The notes: generated from the sequence alone by a model not told the origin. A stretch of 64,000 bases of DNA from Ancylobacter sp. WKF20 (GCF_029760895.1 NZ_CP121679.1:3206001-3270000); one strand, 5' to 3'; numbered from the stretch's first letter, positions 19,101 to 26,802 are shown. Translations and numbers: made by a program.

Positions 19101-19478
19101 GACATGGCCACGGTCGAGATCGGCGGAAATCTGGATTTCGTCCAGCGCGACGAAGGCGACGTCGAGATCGCGCGGCATCGCCTCGACGGTGGACACCCAG
19201 AAGCGCGGATTGGCCGGCTTGATGCGCTCCTCGCCGGTGATGAGCGCCACCTGCCCTTCGCCAGCGCGCTCGACCAGGCGCTGATAGACCTCGCGGGCGA
19301 GCAGGCGCAGCGGCAGGCCGATGAGGCCGGAGGAATGGCCGAGCATCCGCTCGATGGCGAGGCTGGTCTTGCCGGTATTGGTCGGGCCGAGCACGGCGGT
19401 CACGCCCCGCGCGCGCAGCGAGGGCGGCAGCGCCTGGATGCGGGGGTAAGGGGCCTTGCCCGGCGGGGCGATGTTCAT
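16125..19478 (-). CDS. SUV3/MgpS-like DExH RNA helicase with long low-complexity C-terminal tail
   Basis: 1117 residues. The helicase core (about 20-350) has Walker A GPTNTGKT (31-38), the DEIQ motif in VALDEIQIS and the QIAGRAGRAQRDG motif VI, all typical of the SUV3 branch. A conserved middle region runs to about 820. The last 290 residues change character: first Ala/Glu/Pro/Val-rich with a duplicated DQTVEPALE, then Arg/Gly-rich with many RRDE, GRGP and RPPR runs, ending in DPDSPFAKLLALKARMEAEK. Such tails are usual in alphaproteobacterial members and may bind RNA. In relatives this gene is followed by an S4-domain gene, fdxA and carD; here its 3' end faces nadD. The opposite strand is also open, but only through codon bias. 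Confidence 0.93.
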   Translation of the reverse strand: MNIAPPGKAPYPRIQALPPSLRARGVTAVLGPTNTGKTSLAIERMLGHSSGLIGLPLRLLAREVYQRLVERAGEGQVALITGEERIKPANPRFWVSTVEAMPRDLDVAFVALDEIQISADLDRGHVFTDRLLNRRGREETLLLGAATMRPLVEKLLPGVNILVRPRLSQLTFAGEKKLTRLPRRSAIVAFSADEVYAIAELIRRQRGGAAVVLGALSPRTRNAQVELYQNGDVDYLVATDAIGMGLNLNVDHVAFAGNVKYDGWQFRRLNPGEIAQIAGRAGRAQRDGTFGTTGRCEPFDAELVERLEAHAFEPHRVLQWRNSALDFGSIEALHRSLSVVPREEGLTRAPTAEDVLVLEAMARDPAIRRHAQGANAVERLWEACQLPDYRKVSPASHSDLVSTVYDDLMRLGRISTDWFAKQVALADRTEGDIDTLSGRIAQVRTWTFAANRPDWLDDPDHWRGVTRRVEDRLSDALHERLAHRFVDRRTSVLMRRLRENAMLETEITKTGDVIVEGHVIGHLLGFQFAADASAGGPEAKALRSTAQKALSGEIEARAAKLAEAADDAFVLSADGTLRWIGDPVAKLIPGEEVLTPRLKIIADEHLTGPARDAVQARLDLWLKSHIEKLLGPLLALGKAEDITGIGRGIAFQLVESLGVLERHKVAEEMKSLAQEARAVLRGHGVRFGAHHIYLPALLKPAPRALAAQLWALKHGGLQQKGLDELPHLAASGRTSIPVDPEIQKGLYRAVGFRVAGERAVRVDILERLADLIRPALAWRPGASGEKPAGAFDGSGFLATVAMTSLAGCAGEDFASILRSLGYRMERRPAPVEAAPVEAAPVEPVAVEVASHTSEAPAEVPVGTDVAFDQTVEPALEPEAVAEALAPVAAEPAEITADVTAVSGEVFTDPVFDQTVEPALEASAETDGETPAEASAEPVAADVAAEAPAEPAMIEIWRPGRPPGQNRPGHRGKGGPARSGRGEAQAGASAGAATPAREGEAGRGEGGRRPFRDDRRPEARPPRPEGAEAPRSGRPPRRDENRGERGEGRRDERPGAGRGPRPQGERFGGRQDQRSDARQEPRHEPRQDARRDKPVDPDSPFAKLLALKARMEAEKNGG

Positions 19479-19626
19479 GGGGCTTGTTGTCCGTCGGGCC
19501 GGCGGGAGGGCCCTTGTAGCACGAGGCCGGAAGGATGAGCGACACGCCTCGCGCAGCGGCAGTCACAATGCCGCGCGACCATCCGCACCCGGAACATGGG
19601 CGCTGGACAGGCGCCCCGCCAGAGGC

Positions 19627-20469
19627 TCAGGGAACCTGCGCGCGGGTCGGCTTGGCGCCCCGGCCGACCATCGGCTCGCTGACGAAGCTTTCCGCCTGGA
19701 TCTGCGCGACACCGATGGCGGTGTTCACGCTGGCGCGGAACGGCACGAGCATCCGCGTGCCGGCGATCGGCGCCAGCCAGACGAACATTTCCTTGTTGTT
19801 CATCATGTATTTGACGCCGGCGCGGTTCGGCTTGTGGCCGGCGACCGGGCGATAGGCGATGCGGCAGACGACGCTCGGGCCGGCATAGCCGCCCTTCTCC
19901 GCCTTCACATCCTCCATCCTCTCATAGGAGAGCTGGAGGTCGTAACGCTGGCGCCCGTCAAAGATCGACAGCACGCGGTCGCAGGCCTTTTCAGACAGTG
20001 CGTCATCGCCGCCGGGCACCATGATGAGGGCGGCGGACATCGGGTCGAGAATGCCCTTCTTGTCCTTGTCGGTCACCGGCACGCGGTCGGGCGACTCCGT
20101 GACCGGCGGCTCGACGCGCATCTCGGTGACGGTATCGCGGCTCATGACGAGGCGGATCGCCTCGGCCTTGCGGTCGGATTCGGCTTCCATGGCGAAAGCG
20201 CGCGGCTCCAGTTCGCCCCGCGCGATAGCCCCGCGCGCGCCCGCCGTACCTTTGCCCGACGAGACGGCTTGCGCCATGCCGGTCAGCCGAGCGCTGCCCG
20301 ACGCCGTGTAGGACCGCTCATCGACTTCCAGCAGCAACGCCGCCTTGCCGAGTTCCAACCCTGCCAGGGACAGCGTGTAACGCGCCTCTAGACGCCCATC
20401 CGCGTGAGCGGATGCCGCCACGCCGGAACCGGCGAGCGCGAGAAGCGCCGTGAGGCCAAAGCGATGCAT
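19627..20469 (-). CDS. DUF3108 domain-containing periplasmic or lipoprotein-like protein
   Basis: 280 residues. A signal peptide (MHRFGLTALLALAGSGVAASAHA, cleaved after AHA) precedes a single DUF3108 beta-rich domain, with ARYTLSLAGLELGKAALLLE near the N-terminus and VWLAPIAGTRMLVPFRASVNTAIG near the C-terminus. The function is unknown; the domain resembles a lipid- or outer-membrane-associated barrel-like fold. It is read leftward, 148 bases upstream of the helicase, and is divergent from rpmB. Clustering with rpmB and the helicase is conserved in the order. Confidence 0.88.
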   Translation of the reverse strand: MHRFGLTALLALAGSGVAASAHADGRLEARYTLSLAGLELGKAALLLEVDERSYTASGSARLTGMAQAVSSGKGTAGARGAIARGELEPRAFAMEAESDRKAEAIRLVMSRDTVTEMRVEPPVTESPDRVPVTDKDKKGILDPMSAALIMVPGGDDALSEKACDRVLSIFDGRQRYDLQLSYERMEDVKAEKGGYAGPSVVCRIAYRPVAGHKPNRAGVKYMMNNKEMFVWLAPIAGTRMLVPFRASVNTAIGVAQIQAESFVSEPMVGRGAKPTRAQVP

Positions 20470-20640
20470 GAAGACACGGATCCCGAAACACAGGGCGAAT
20501 CGTCACCGATCGCGCCAGACTGTCATTTATCCCGGATTCGGATGGCGGCGGAAGGCGGCGGAACTGTGACTCGCCCGCTCACGAACGCGGCACGCGCGAC
20601 CCGTGCGAGCGCTCCATCCGGCTTAACCGGCAGGCCGGCC
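20470..20640. other. Gene-free divergent intergenic region
   Basis: The region between DUF3108 and the rpmB promoter holds no ORF with family features. It must contain the promoter of DUF3108-helicase, but I could not pick convincing -35 and -10 boxes on the minus strand. Confidence 0.5.
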
Positions 20641-20669
20641 TTGACGGCGCCGGGGGGCTTCCTTATAGG
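20641..20669 (+). promoter_or_regulatory. Sigma-70-type promoter of rpmB
   Basis: TTGACG (20641-20646) and TATAGG (20664-20669) are separated by exactly 17 bases, with a very G-rich spacer and a GCGCACC start region. This is the strongest housekeeping-type promoter I could read in the window and fits a highly expressed ribosomal gene. The implied 5' leader is about 85 bases. Confidence 0.8.
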
Positions 20670-20762
20670 AGCGCACCTCTAATTCACCGATGCCGTATGC
20701 GGGATCGTCAGGCTTTTGTCATAGCCTGCGGCGCAGCGGCTGCGAACTTAAGGAAGTCCACG

Positions 20763-21056
20763 ATGTCCCGTCGGTGCGAACTTACCGGGAAGGCGGTTCT
20801 GACCGGCAATCTCGTGAGCCACTCTAACCGCAAGACCCGTCGCCGGTTTCTCCCGAACCTGGTGAACGTGACGCTCACCAGCGACGTGCTGAAGCGTTCG
20901 GTCAAGCTGCGCGTGAGTGCCAACGCTCTCAAGACTGTCGATCATCGCGGCGGCCTCGATGCGTTCCTCGCCAAGGCTTCGATCGACGAGCTGTCGCCGA
21001 AGGCTGCCGAGCTGAAGCGCGCCGTGGCCAAGGCCTCGGTCGCCGCCGCGGCCTGA
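20763..21056 (+). CDS. rpmB: Large ribosomal subunit protein bL28
   Basis: 97 residues from [20 protein letters not shown], with [20 protein letters not shown] and the alphaproteobacterial C-terminal extension ending [12 protein letters not shown] strong AAGGAAG lies eight bases upstream of ATG 20763; an in-frame ATG at 20697 adds 22 non-family residues. No zinc-binding cysteine pair is present, so this is the zinc-independent form. The queuosine-precursor transporter gene follows after five bases. Confidence 0.97.
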   Translation: MSRRCELTGKAVLTGNLVSHSNRKTRRRFLPNLVNVTLTSDVLKRSVKLRVSANALKTVDHRGGLDAFLAKASIDELSPKAAELKRAVAKASVAAAA

Positions 21057-21061
21057 GTGCG

Positions 21062-21691
21062 ATGAAGATCGCCGGCACTGAGGTTGCGGCCACGCGCCTC
21101 GCCATCCCCGTCGCCGCCATGATGGCGGTGGTGGCGGCCTCGAATGTGCTGGTTCAGCACCCCGTGGAGTATCTCGGCCTCGCCGAGGTGCTCACCTGGG
21201 GTGCTTTTACGTATCCGCTCGCCTTCCTCGTCAATGACCTGACCAATCGCCGCTTCGGCCCAGCCGTGGCGCGGCAGGTGGTCTATGCCGGTTTTGCGCT
21301 GGCGGTCGTGCTGTCGATCTGGCTGGCGACGCCGCGCATCGCGCTGGCCTCGGGCTCGGCCTTCCTGGTCGGCCAGCTTCTCGACATCGGCGTGTTCAAC
21401 CGCCTGCGTCGCCTCTCCTGGTGGCACGCCCCGCTCGCCGGCAGCCTGCTCGGCTCGGCCATCGACACGGTACTGTTCTTCTCGCTCGCCTTCGCGGGCG
21501 ATGTCGATATGTCCGGCCCGGTGACCTATGCCACCACCGGCATCACCGTCCCGCTCTGGGTCGGCCTCGCCTTCTTCGACTTCCTCGTGAAGGTCGGCTG
21601 CGCGCTGCTCGCGCTCATCCCCTATGGCGCGCTGATGGGCTGGCTCAAGCCCTGGAACGGCCCGCAGGTTCGCGGCACCCTCGCCCGCTGA
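21062..21691 (+). CDS. Queuosine precursor transporter (VUT/YhhQ family, DUF165)
   Basis: 209 residues with about six membrane helices. The family hallmarks FTYPLAFLVNDLTNRRFGP near residues 44-62 and SWWHAPLAGSLLGSAIDTVLFFSLAF are present. Members import 7-cyano- or 7-aminomethyl-7-deazaguanine for queuosine in tRNA. It starts five bases after rpmB, so it is probably transcribed from the same strong promoter, which links ribosome production with tRNA modification. Confidence 0.9.
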   Translation: MKIAGTEVAATRLAIPVAAMMAVVAASNVLVQHPVEYLGLAEVLTWGAFTYPLAFLVNDLTNRRFGPAVARQVVYAGFALAVVLSIWLATPRIALASGSAFLVGQLLDIGVFNRLRRLSWWHAPLAGSLLGSAIDTVLFFSLAFAGDVDMSGPVTYATTGITVPLWVGLAFFDFLVKVGCALLALIPYGALMGWLKPWNGPQVRGTLAR

Positions 21692-21706
21692 GCTCTCTTC
21701 CCGCCC

Positions 21707-22720
21707 CTATTCGACGACCGCGAAGCGCAGCAGCAGCGTGCGCTGGAGCGGCGAGAAATTGTCGTCCGACATCAGCGTGATGATCAGTTCGCCCGCCGCG
21801 TTGCGGTGCAGGGCGATGGCTTCCATATTGTCGATGGACGCCGCGCGGTTGGCCTGCAGCAGCGTCTGGCCGGTGATGACCGCGCCCTCACGGATCTCCG
21901 CCAGCGGAAAGCGCCGCAGCCTCAGGGCGACGCCGCGCAGCGCATCATAGCGCCGCTCCAGCAGATAGACCTGCCCATCATCGGAGATCGCCGCGTCGGT
22001 GGCGGAGAATTCGTCGACGCGCGTGATGGTGAAACGCCCGATCAACGCCGGCTTGGCGGCCGGATCGAACAGGAAGCCCGGCAGCACGGCAGGATCGGAC
22101 GGACTCTGCTCCCCGATGACGATGATGGGCGCCGGCGTGGCGCCCGGCGGCGCCAGCAGCGCCTCGGGGCCTTCATTATTGCCGAGGGCCATGAGGGCCG
22201 GATCGGCGATGAGCCGCTTGCCAGGCGCGGTCAGCGGTCCGGCGGGGAAGCTCCAGACCTCCTGCCGCCGCTCGATCCCGACGACATAGCCCGTCGGCGT
22301 GCGGGCGAGCGATTCCACGTCGCCGCGCTTGTCGCGGGCGAAGGAGCGGTCCTTGGCGGCCAGCATCGGCGCCATTTGCGCGCCGCTGATGCCGGTCGGC
22401 CGGTCGCCCTCCGCTTCGATACGCCCGGCGAGCCACATGCCCTTGTCGGTGATCGCGCGGAAATCCGCCCCGTCGGGCTGGACGACCAGCCCGGAAATAC
22501 CGCCGAAATTCGCCGAGGGTGAGGAGAGCACCAGCCCGCCGCGAAACTCCAGCGGGCCGAAGCGGCGCGCCCCGCCGGGCTCGAAACGGTCGACGGGGAT
22601 TGGCGTGGCGTTCACCTCGATGGGGGCGACCTGGGCCTGCGCGCCACCGGCCCAGAGGAGCAGAAGCCCGGTAATCACCGCGCGTGAAACACCCGCTGAA
22701 TAAAGCATCCTCGTCCCCAT
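21707..22720 (-). CDS. Secreted esterase-like / phytase-like beta-propeller protein
   Basis: 337 residues. A signal peptide ends near AQAQ (about residue 30), followed by a phytase-like (esterase-like activity of phytase) domain with FGGISGLVVQPDG, DVESLARTPTGYVVGIERRQ and a late SIDNMEAIALHRNAAGE. The substrate is unknown; the domain forms a beta-propeller with Asp/Glu-lined sites. ATG 22720 and ATG 22708 are both possible. It follows the cytochrome b561 gene by two bases, so the two are co-transcribed. Confidence 0.83.
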   Translation of the reverse strand: MGTRMLYSAGVSRAVITGLLLLWAGGAQAQVAPIEVNATPIPVDRFEPGGARRFGPLEFRGGLVLSSPSANFGGISGLVVQPDGADFRAITDKGMWLAGRIEAEGDRPTGISGAQMAPMLAAKDRSFARDKRGDVESLARTPTGYVVGIERRQEVWSFPAGPLTAPGKRLIADPALMALGNNEGPEALLAPPGATPAPIIVIGEQSPSDPAVLPGFLFDPAAKPALIGRFTITRVDEFSATDAAISDDGQVYLLERRYDALRGVALRLRRFPLAEIREGAVITGQTLLQANRAASIDNMEAIALHRNAAGELIITLMSDDNFSPLQRTLLLRFAVVE

Positions 22721-22722
22721 CC

Positions 22723-23205
22723 TCAGCGTCGCGCCGGCAGCATGCGCAGGATCAGCCCGTCACGCCGCACGAAATGGTGCCACAGCGCGGCGCCGATATG
22801 CACAACCACCAACGCCGCGATGCCATAGGCGAGCGCCACATGGATGCGCCCAATGCCGAGGCCCTTGCCGAAGGCGGTGGTGGTCACCGCCCCGAGGATC
22901 GGCTGGATGAGGATGGCGAGGTAGAGAACGCCATGGGTGGCATGGGCGAGGATGTGCTGCCAGCGCGGCATACCGGTGGGCAGTGGCGGCGCCGGGTGCG
23001 TCAATCTCCAGACGATGCGCAGCACGACCAGCCCAAGCACCGCATAGCCCGAGAACAGATGCAGCCGGAACAGATAGAAGCGCGAGTCCGTTCCCCGTTC
23101 GAAAAAGCCCCAGCTCCAGCCGGTGGCGAACTGCACGAGGATGAGGACCGCGACCGTCCAGTGCAGCAGGCGGGCAACGCGATCATAGGTGGCAGCAATC
23201 GGCAT
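22723..23205 (-). CDS. Cytochrome b561 (prokaryotic YodB/CybB family)
   Basis: 160 residues, four membrane helices. The haem ligands are consistent with His in RVARLLHWTVAVLI (helix 1), HLFSGYAVLG (helix 2) and the two late histidines in RIHVALAYGIAALVVVHIGA. It would carry electrons between quinol and an unknown acceptor in the inner membrane. The gene is divergent from a TetR/RutR-like regulator; a 19-bp inverted repeat lies in the shared 102-base interval and may control both. Confidence 0.93.
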   Translation of the reverse strand: MPIAATYDRVARLLHWTVAVLILVQFATGWSWGFFERGTDSRFYLFRLHLFSGYAVLGLVVLRIVWRLTHPAPPLPTGMPRWQHILAHATHGVLYLAILIQPILGAVTTTAFGKGLGIGRIHVALAYGIAALVVVHIGAALWHHFVRRDGLILRMLPARR

Positions 23206-23266
23206 CTCGGCATCCGAATCGGGGGTGACGCTCCGGCGCCATATTGCGATGCGAAGGATTTCCGTG

Positions 23267-23285
23267 CCATGTCAGACGGACATGG
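23267..23285. promoter_or_regulatory. Candidate operator of the RutR-like regulator
   Basis: CCATGTC and GACATGG are perfect 7-bp arms around a 5-base spacer. The site lies in the b561/tetR divergent interval, 22 bases upstream of the regulator's start codon, the usual place for an autoregulatory TetR operator. Confidence 0.65.
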
Positions 23286-23307
23286 TCGGCGATGACCCGT
23301 TTCAGGC

Positions 23308-24081
23308 ATGATGCATAGGGAGGCAGGTTTGGCAGGCGCCACTCGATCACTGCGCGCGCCGACGCCGCTCCGCACCGACGATACCACCGCCCCTGCCCCG
23401 GAGGCGCCAGAGCCCGCCCGCCCGGTGCGCCGCAGCTCACGCTCGGCCGAGCCGCGCACCCCGCGCCGGCGCAAGCGCATCGAGGCCAAGCGCACGGCCA
23501 TCCTCGACGCGGCGCTGATGCTGTTCTCCCGGCACGGCCTGCACGGCACGACGGTGGAGCAGATCGCCGAACAGGCGCAGGTGTCGAAGACCAACCTGTT
23601 CTACTATTTCGGCTCCAAGGACGAGGTCTATGTCGCCGCGCTGAGCCGTCTGCTCGACCAGTGGCTCGATCCGTTGCGCAGCCTCGATCTCGACAGCGAC
23701 CCGGTGGCCGGCATCGGCGAGTACATACGCCGCAAGATCCTGTTCTCGCGCACGCATCCGGAAGCCTCGCGGCTGTTCTGTTTCGAGATCGTGCAGGGCG
23801 CCCCGCTGCTGCGCCGAGAGCTGGAGACCTCGCTCAAGGAGCTGGTCGACGCCAAGGCCGAGGTGATCCGCGCCTGGACCGCGGCAGGACGGCTCGCCCC
23901 GGTCGACCCCCACCATCTGATCTTCTCCATCTGGGCGACCACGCAGCATTATGCGGACTTCGCGGTGCAGATCGACGCGCTGCTCAATACGGGGCTGGAC
24001 GACGAGGCCTTTGCGGAGGAGGCTGCACGCAACATACAACGCATCATTCTCGATGGCGTGCGCGTGCGAACGGGCGGCTGA
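23308..24081 (+). CDS. TetR-family regulator, RutR-like C-terminal domain
   Basis: 257 residues. A 45-residue Pro/Ala/Arg-rich tail precedes the helix-turn-helix (AKRTAILDAALMLFSRHGLH, then TTVEQIAEQAQVSKTNLFYY). The C-terminal part (SRLFCFEIVQGAPLL and SIWATTQHYADFAVQ) matches the YcdC/RutR ligand domain, which in E. coli senses uracil. No rut pyrimidine-degradation gene is in the window, so the ligand and regulon are open. It starts divergently from cytochrome b561 and is followed after 25 bases by a DsbA-like gene that may share its transcript. Confidence 0.9.
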   Translation: MMHREAGLAGATRSLRAPTPLRTDDTTAPAPEAPEPARPVRRSSRSAEPRTPRRRKRIEAKRTAILDAALMLFSRHGLHGTTVEQIAEQAQVSKTNLFYYFGSKDEVYVAALSRLLDQWLDPLRSLDLDSDPVAGIGEYIRRKILFSRTHPEASRLFCFEIVQGAPLLRRELETSLKELVDAKAEVIRAWTAAGRLAPVDPHHLIFSIWATTQHYADFAVQIDALLNTGLDDEAFAEEAARNIQRIILDGVRVRTGG

Positions 24082-24106
24082 TATCGGGAAGCTCCAGGGA
24101 GCCGCC

Positions 24107-24757
24107 ATGCCGTCCCGGCCACTGCACCGCCGCCAGCTCCTGCGTTCGGGAGCCCTGGCCACGCTCGGCACGCTGTTCGCCGCGCCCTTCGTGAGCAGCG
24201 GCGTGCTTTCCACCAAGACGCTGGATGTCGATGCGCTGCTGTTCGACCCCGAGGTGCCGGTGGGCGGCAACCCGAAGGGCGACGTCACCATCGTCACCTT
24301 CTTCGACTATAATTGCGGCTATTGCCGCAAGGCCGCACCGGCGCTGGCCAAGCTGGTGGCCGACGACGGCCATGTGCGCCTCGTCTACAAGGATTGGCCG
24401 ATCCTTTCGGAAAGCTCGGTCGTCGCCGCGCAATATGCCCTCGCCGCCAAATATCAAGGCCGCTATGAGCGCGCGCACGAGACTCTGATGACCGCGTCCC
24501 TGCGCGGCGATACGGACCGCCTCCCGGCGTTGCTGGAGAAGGCCGGCATCGACCGCAAGCGCCTTTCCGCCGATCTCAAGGCGCACGGCCAGGCCATCGG
24601 CGCCTTGTTGAAGCGCAACAATGAGCAGGCCGAGGCGCTGCAGCTTCCGGGCACCCCGGTCTATCTCGTCGGCCCCTACAAGGTCGCCGCCGCGCTGGAC
24701 TATGAGGGTTTCGCCAGCGTGGTGAACGACGCCCGCACCCGCGCGAAGACGAAATAG
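24107..24757 (+). CDS. DsbA-family thiol-disulfide oxidoreductase, probably exported by Tat
   Basis: 216 residues from MPSRPLHRRQLLRSGALATL, a twin-arginine-type leader with a short hydrophobic stretch. The thioredoxin fold carries NCGYC (Cys70 and Cys73) and the cis-Pro segment QLPGTPVYLVG. DsbA/ScsC-like proteins of this type isomerise or oxidise periplasmic disulfides. AGGGAG lies six bases upstream of ATG 24107; upstream in-frame codons overlap the regulator gene and are not credible. It lies 25 bases after the RutR-like gene. Confidence 0.92.
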   Translation: MPSRPLHRRQLLRSGALATLGTLFAAPFVSSGVLSTKTLDVDALLFDPEVPVGGNPKGDVTIVTFFDYNCGYCRKAAPALAKLVADDGHVRLVYKDWPILSESSVVAAQYALAAKYQGRYERAHETLMTASLRGDTDRLPALLEKAGIDRKRLSADLKAHGQAIGALLKRNNEQAEALQLPGTPVYLVGPYKVAAALDYEGFASVVNDARTRAKTK

Positions 24758-24771
24758 GCTGGGGCGAACGC

Positions 24772-24805
24772 CACAAACAAAAAGGGCGCGCCGTGGCGCG
24801 CCCTT
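24772..24805 (-). terminator. Terminator of the aldehyde dehydrogenase gene, possibly bidirectional
   Basis: An 11-bp stem (AAGGGCGCGCC with GGCGCGCCCTT) is followed on the minus strand by TTTGTTTG. It lies 16 bases past the dehydrogenase stop. The convergent dsbA-like gene may also end here, although the plus side lacks a T-tract. Confidence 0.85.
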
Positions 24806-24821
24806 GCTGTGTCAGCCGGCC

Positions 24822-26264
24822 TCAGAGGGCGAGGCAGACATATTTCATGTCGAGATATTCCTCGATGCCGTACTTCGAGCCCTCGCGGCCGACGCCGGAT
24901 TCCTTCACGCCACCGAAGGGCGCGACTTCCGTGGTGATGACGCCGGCATTCACACCCACCTGCCCGTAGCGCAGCGCCTCGGTGACGCGGAAGGCGCGGG
25001 AGAGGTCGCGGGTGTAGAAATAGCAGGCGAGACCGAACTCGGTATCGTTGGCGAGGCGGACCGCCTCCTCCTCGGTCTCGAAGCGGAACACCGGCGCGAC
25101 GGGCCCGAAGATCTCGTCGCGGGCGAAGTTCATCTCCGAGGTGGCGTTGGCGATGACGGTCGGCTGGAAGAACTGGCCGCCGAGCGCGTGGCGCCCGCCG
25201 CCGGTGACGACCTTGCCGCCCTTGGCCACAGCATCGGCGACGAAGCTCTCGGTCTTCTCCACCGCCTTGGCGTCGATCAGCGGGCCCTGCACCACGCCTT
25301 CCTCCAGGCCGGAGCCGACCTTGAGCTTGGCGGAGGCGGCGGCGAACTTCTCGACGAAGGCGTCATAGATGCCGGCCTGGGCGTAGAAGCGGTTGGCGCA
25401 GACGCAGGTCTGGCCGGAGTTGCGGTACTTGGAGGCGAGCGCCCCCTCCACCGCCTTGTCGAGATCGGCATCGTCGAAAATGAGGAAGGGCGCATTGCCG
25501 CCCAGTTCCATCGAGACGCGCTTCACCGTGTCGGCGGCCTGCTTCATCAGCACCTTGCCGACCGGGGTCGAGCCGGTGAAGGTGATCTTGCGCACGATCG
25601 GGCTCGACGTCATCTCGCCGCCGATCTGCGAGGCGGAGCCGGTGAGAATGTTGACGACGCCAGCGGGATAGCCGACCTGCTCGGCCAGCACGCCCCAGGC
25701 GAGCGCCGAATAGGGGGTCTGCGTCGCCGGCTTCACCACCGAGGTGCAGCCGGTCGCCAGCGCCGGGCCGATCTTGCGGGCAAGCATGGAGGACGGGAAG
25801 TTCCACGGGGTGATCGCCGCCACCACGCCGACAGCCTGCTTGGTGACGAGGATGCGCCGGTCGCCCCAGGGCGAGGGGATCGTGTCGCCATAGACCCGGC
25901 GGGCTTCCTCCGAGAACCAGAGGATATAGGCGGCGGACATCCCGACCTCGCCCATCGACTCGGCCAGCGGCTTGCCCTGCTCGATGGTGAGGAGTTCGGC
26001 GAGCGCGCGCTGGTTGTCCATGATGGCGGCATAGAGCTTGCGCAGCATCTTGGCGCGCTCATCCGCCGTGGTGCGCGAGAAGCTCGCAAAGGCCTTGTCG
26101 GCCGCGGCGATGGCGCGCTTCGTCTCCGCCGTGCCGGCATTCGGCACGGTGCCGATCACCTCGCCGGTCGCGGGGTTGGTGACGTCGATGGTGGCGCCGC
26201 TATCGGCGGGCACCCACGCTCCATCGATGAAATTCGCCTCGCGCTTGAAATCCGCCCAGTTCAT
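24822..26264 (-). CDS. gabD: NAD(P)-dependent succinate-semialdehyde dehydrogenase-like aldehyde dehydrogenase (GabD type)
   Basis: 480 residues from MNWADFKREANFIDGAW. TPWNFPSSMLARKIGPALA is the cofactor-binding signature, VSMELGGNAPFLIFDDADLD holds the general-base Glu, and NSGQTCVCANR the catalytic Cys (near residue 285). The overall pattern and GVKESGVGREGSKYGIEEYL at the end match GabD, which oxidises succinate semialdehyde to succinate. A GGAGGG sequence eight bases upstream fixes the start at 26264 over 26297. It is monocistronic between a strong terminator and a palindromic site 87 bases upstream. Closely related dehydrogenases (glutarate semialdehyde) cannot be excluded. Confidence 0.92.
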   Translation of the reverse strand: MNWADFKREANFIDGAWVPADSGATIDVTNPATGEVIGTVPNAGTAETKRAIAAADKAFASFSRTTADERAKMLRKLYAAIMDNQRALAELLTIEQGKPLAESMGEVGMSAAYILWFSEEARRVYGDTIPSPWGDRRILVTKQAVGVVAAITPWNFPSSMLARKIGPALATGCTSVVKPATQTPYSALAWGVLAEQVGYPAGVVNILTGSASQIGGEMTSSPIVRKITFTGSTPVGKVLMKQAADTVKRVSMELGGNAPFLIFDDADLDKAVEGALASKYRNSGQTCVCANRFYAQAGIYDAFVEKFAAASAKLKVGSGLEEGVVQGPLIDAKAVEKTESFVADAVAKGGKVVTGGGRHALGGQFFQPTVIANATSEMNFARDEIFGPVAPVFRFETEEEAVRLANDTEFGLACYFYTRDLSRAFRVTEALRYGQVGVNAGVITTEVAPFGGVKESGVGREGSKYGIEEYLDMKYVCLAL

Positions 26265-26350
26265 GGGTCTTGCCCTCCGGTTCGGCAGCGCCCTCATGGC
26301 GCTCCCGCCTGAGGGCTATCTAGCGCCACGGGGACCGGCGGACAATCGGC

Positions 26351-26364
26351 CTTGTGATCACAAG
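26351..26364. promoter_or_regulatory. Perfect 14-bp palindrome upstream of the GabD-like gene
   Basis: CTTGTGATCACAAG lies 87 bases upstream of the dehydrogenase start. The core TTGTGATCACA recurs at 42425-42435 upstream of etfB. The shape suits a GntR/FadR-type or similar dimeric regulator. Confidence 0.5.
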
Positions 26365-26421
26365 CCTTGTGCAGCTTCAGGCGCCGCGCGCGGGCGGGCC
26401 GCGCGCGTGCTCGCTGTCAGC

Positions 26422-26802
26422 TCACGGCCGCGCCTCATGCAGGAGCGGGGCGAAACCGCCGAAGATCATGCGCTTGCCGTCAAAGGGCATGTCGGTCATG
26501 TCCTTGAGGCGCGGGTCTTCCATGAAGCGCTTCATCCCCGTGTCCCGCGCTTCCTTCGAGGGCCACACCACCCAGGAAAAGACGACCGTCTCGTCCGGCT
26601 CCGCCTTCACCGCCCTGTAGAAGTCGGTGAGCTGGCCGTGCGGGACATCGTCGCCCCAGTTTTCCGCCAGATAGAGCGCGCCATGATCGAAGAAGATCGG
26701 CGCCGCCTGCTCCGCCATCCGGCGGTAAGCGTCCTTTTTGGCGGTGGGCACGGCGAGCAGGAAGCCGTCGACATAGCCGACAGCGGGGCTGGTAGTGCTC
26801 AT
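26422..26802 (-). CDS. DUF1428 family protein
   Basis: 126 residues: YVDGFLLAVPTAKKDAYRRM near the start, a WGDDVPHGQLTDFYRAVKAEPDETVVFSW middle and the late DMPFDGKRMIFGGFAPLL are the family signature. It is a dimeric ferredoxin-like (ABM-related) fold of unknown function. The GAGGAAA sequence seven bases upstream fixes ATG 26802. It lies 31 bases after the VOC gene in the same operon, divergent from an HxlR regulator. Such pairs often respond to reactive carbonyl or electrophile stress, which is an inference. Confidence 0.92.
   Translation of the reverse strand: MSTTSPAVGYVDGFLLAVPTAKKDAYRRMAEQAAPIFFDHGALYLAENWGDDVPHGQLTDFYRAVKAEPDETVVFSWVVWPSKEARDTGMKRFMEDPRLKDMTDMPFDGKRMIFGGFAPLLHEARP

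Noticed and set aside
16014..19538. A 1174-codon open frame antisense to the helicase gene
   Set aside because: The helicase frame has complete family motifs. The opposite frame has only biased composition (Arg, Gly, Ala, His), which GC-rich third positions create.
26351..26364. CRP/FNR-type site upstream of the gabD-like gene
   Set aside because: CRP needs TGTGA-N6-TCACA. Here the two halves abut without a spacer, so a different protein must be involved if the site is real.
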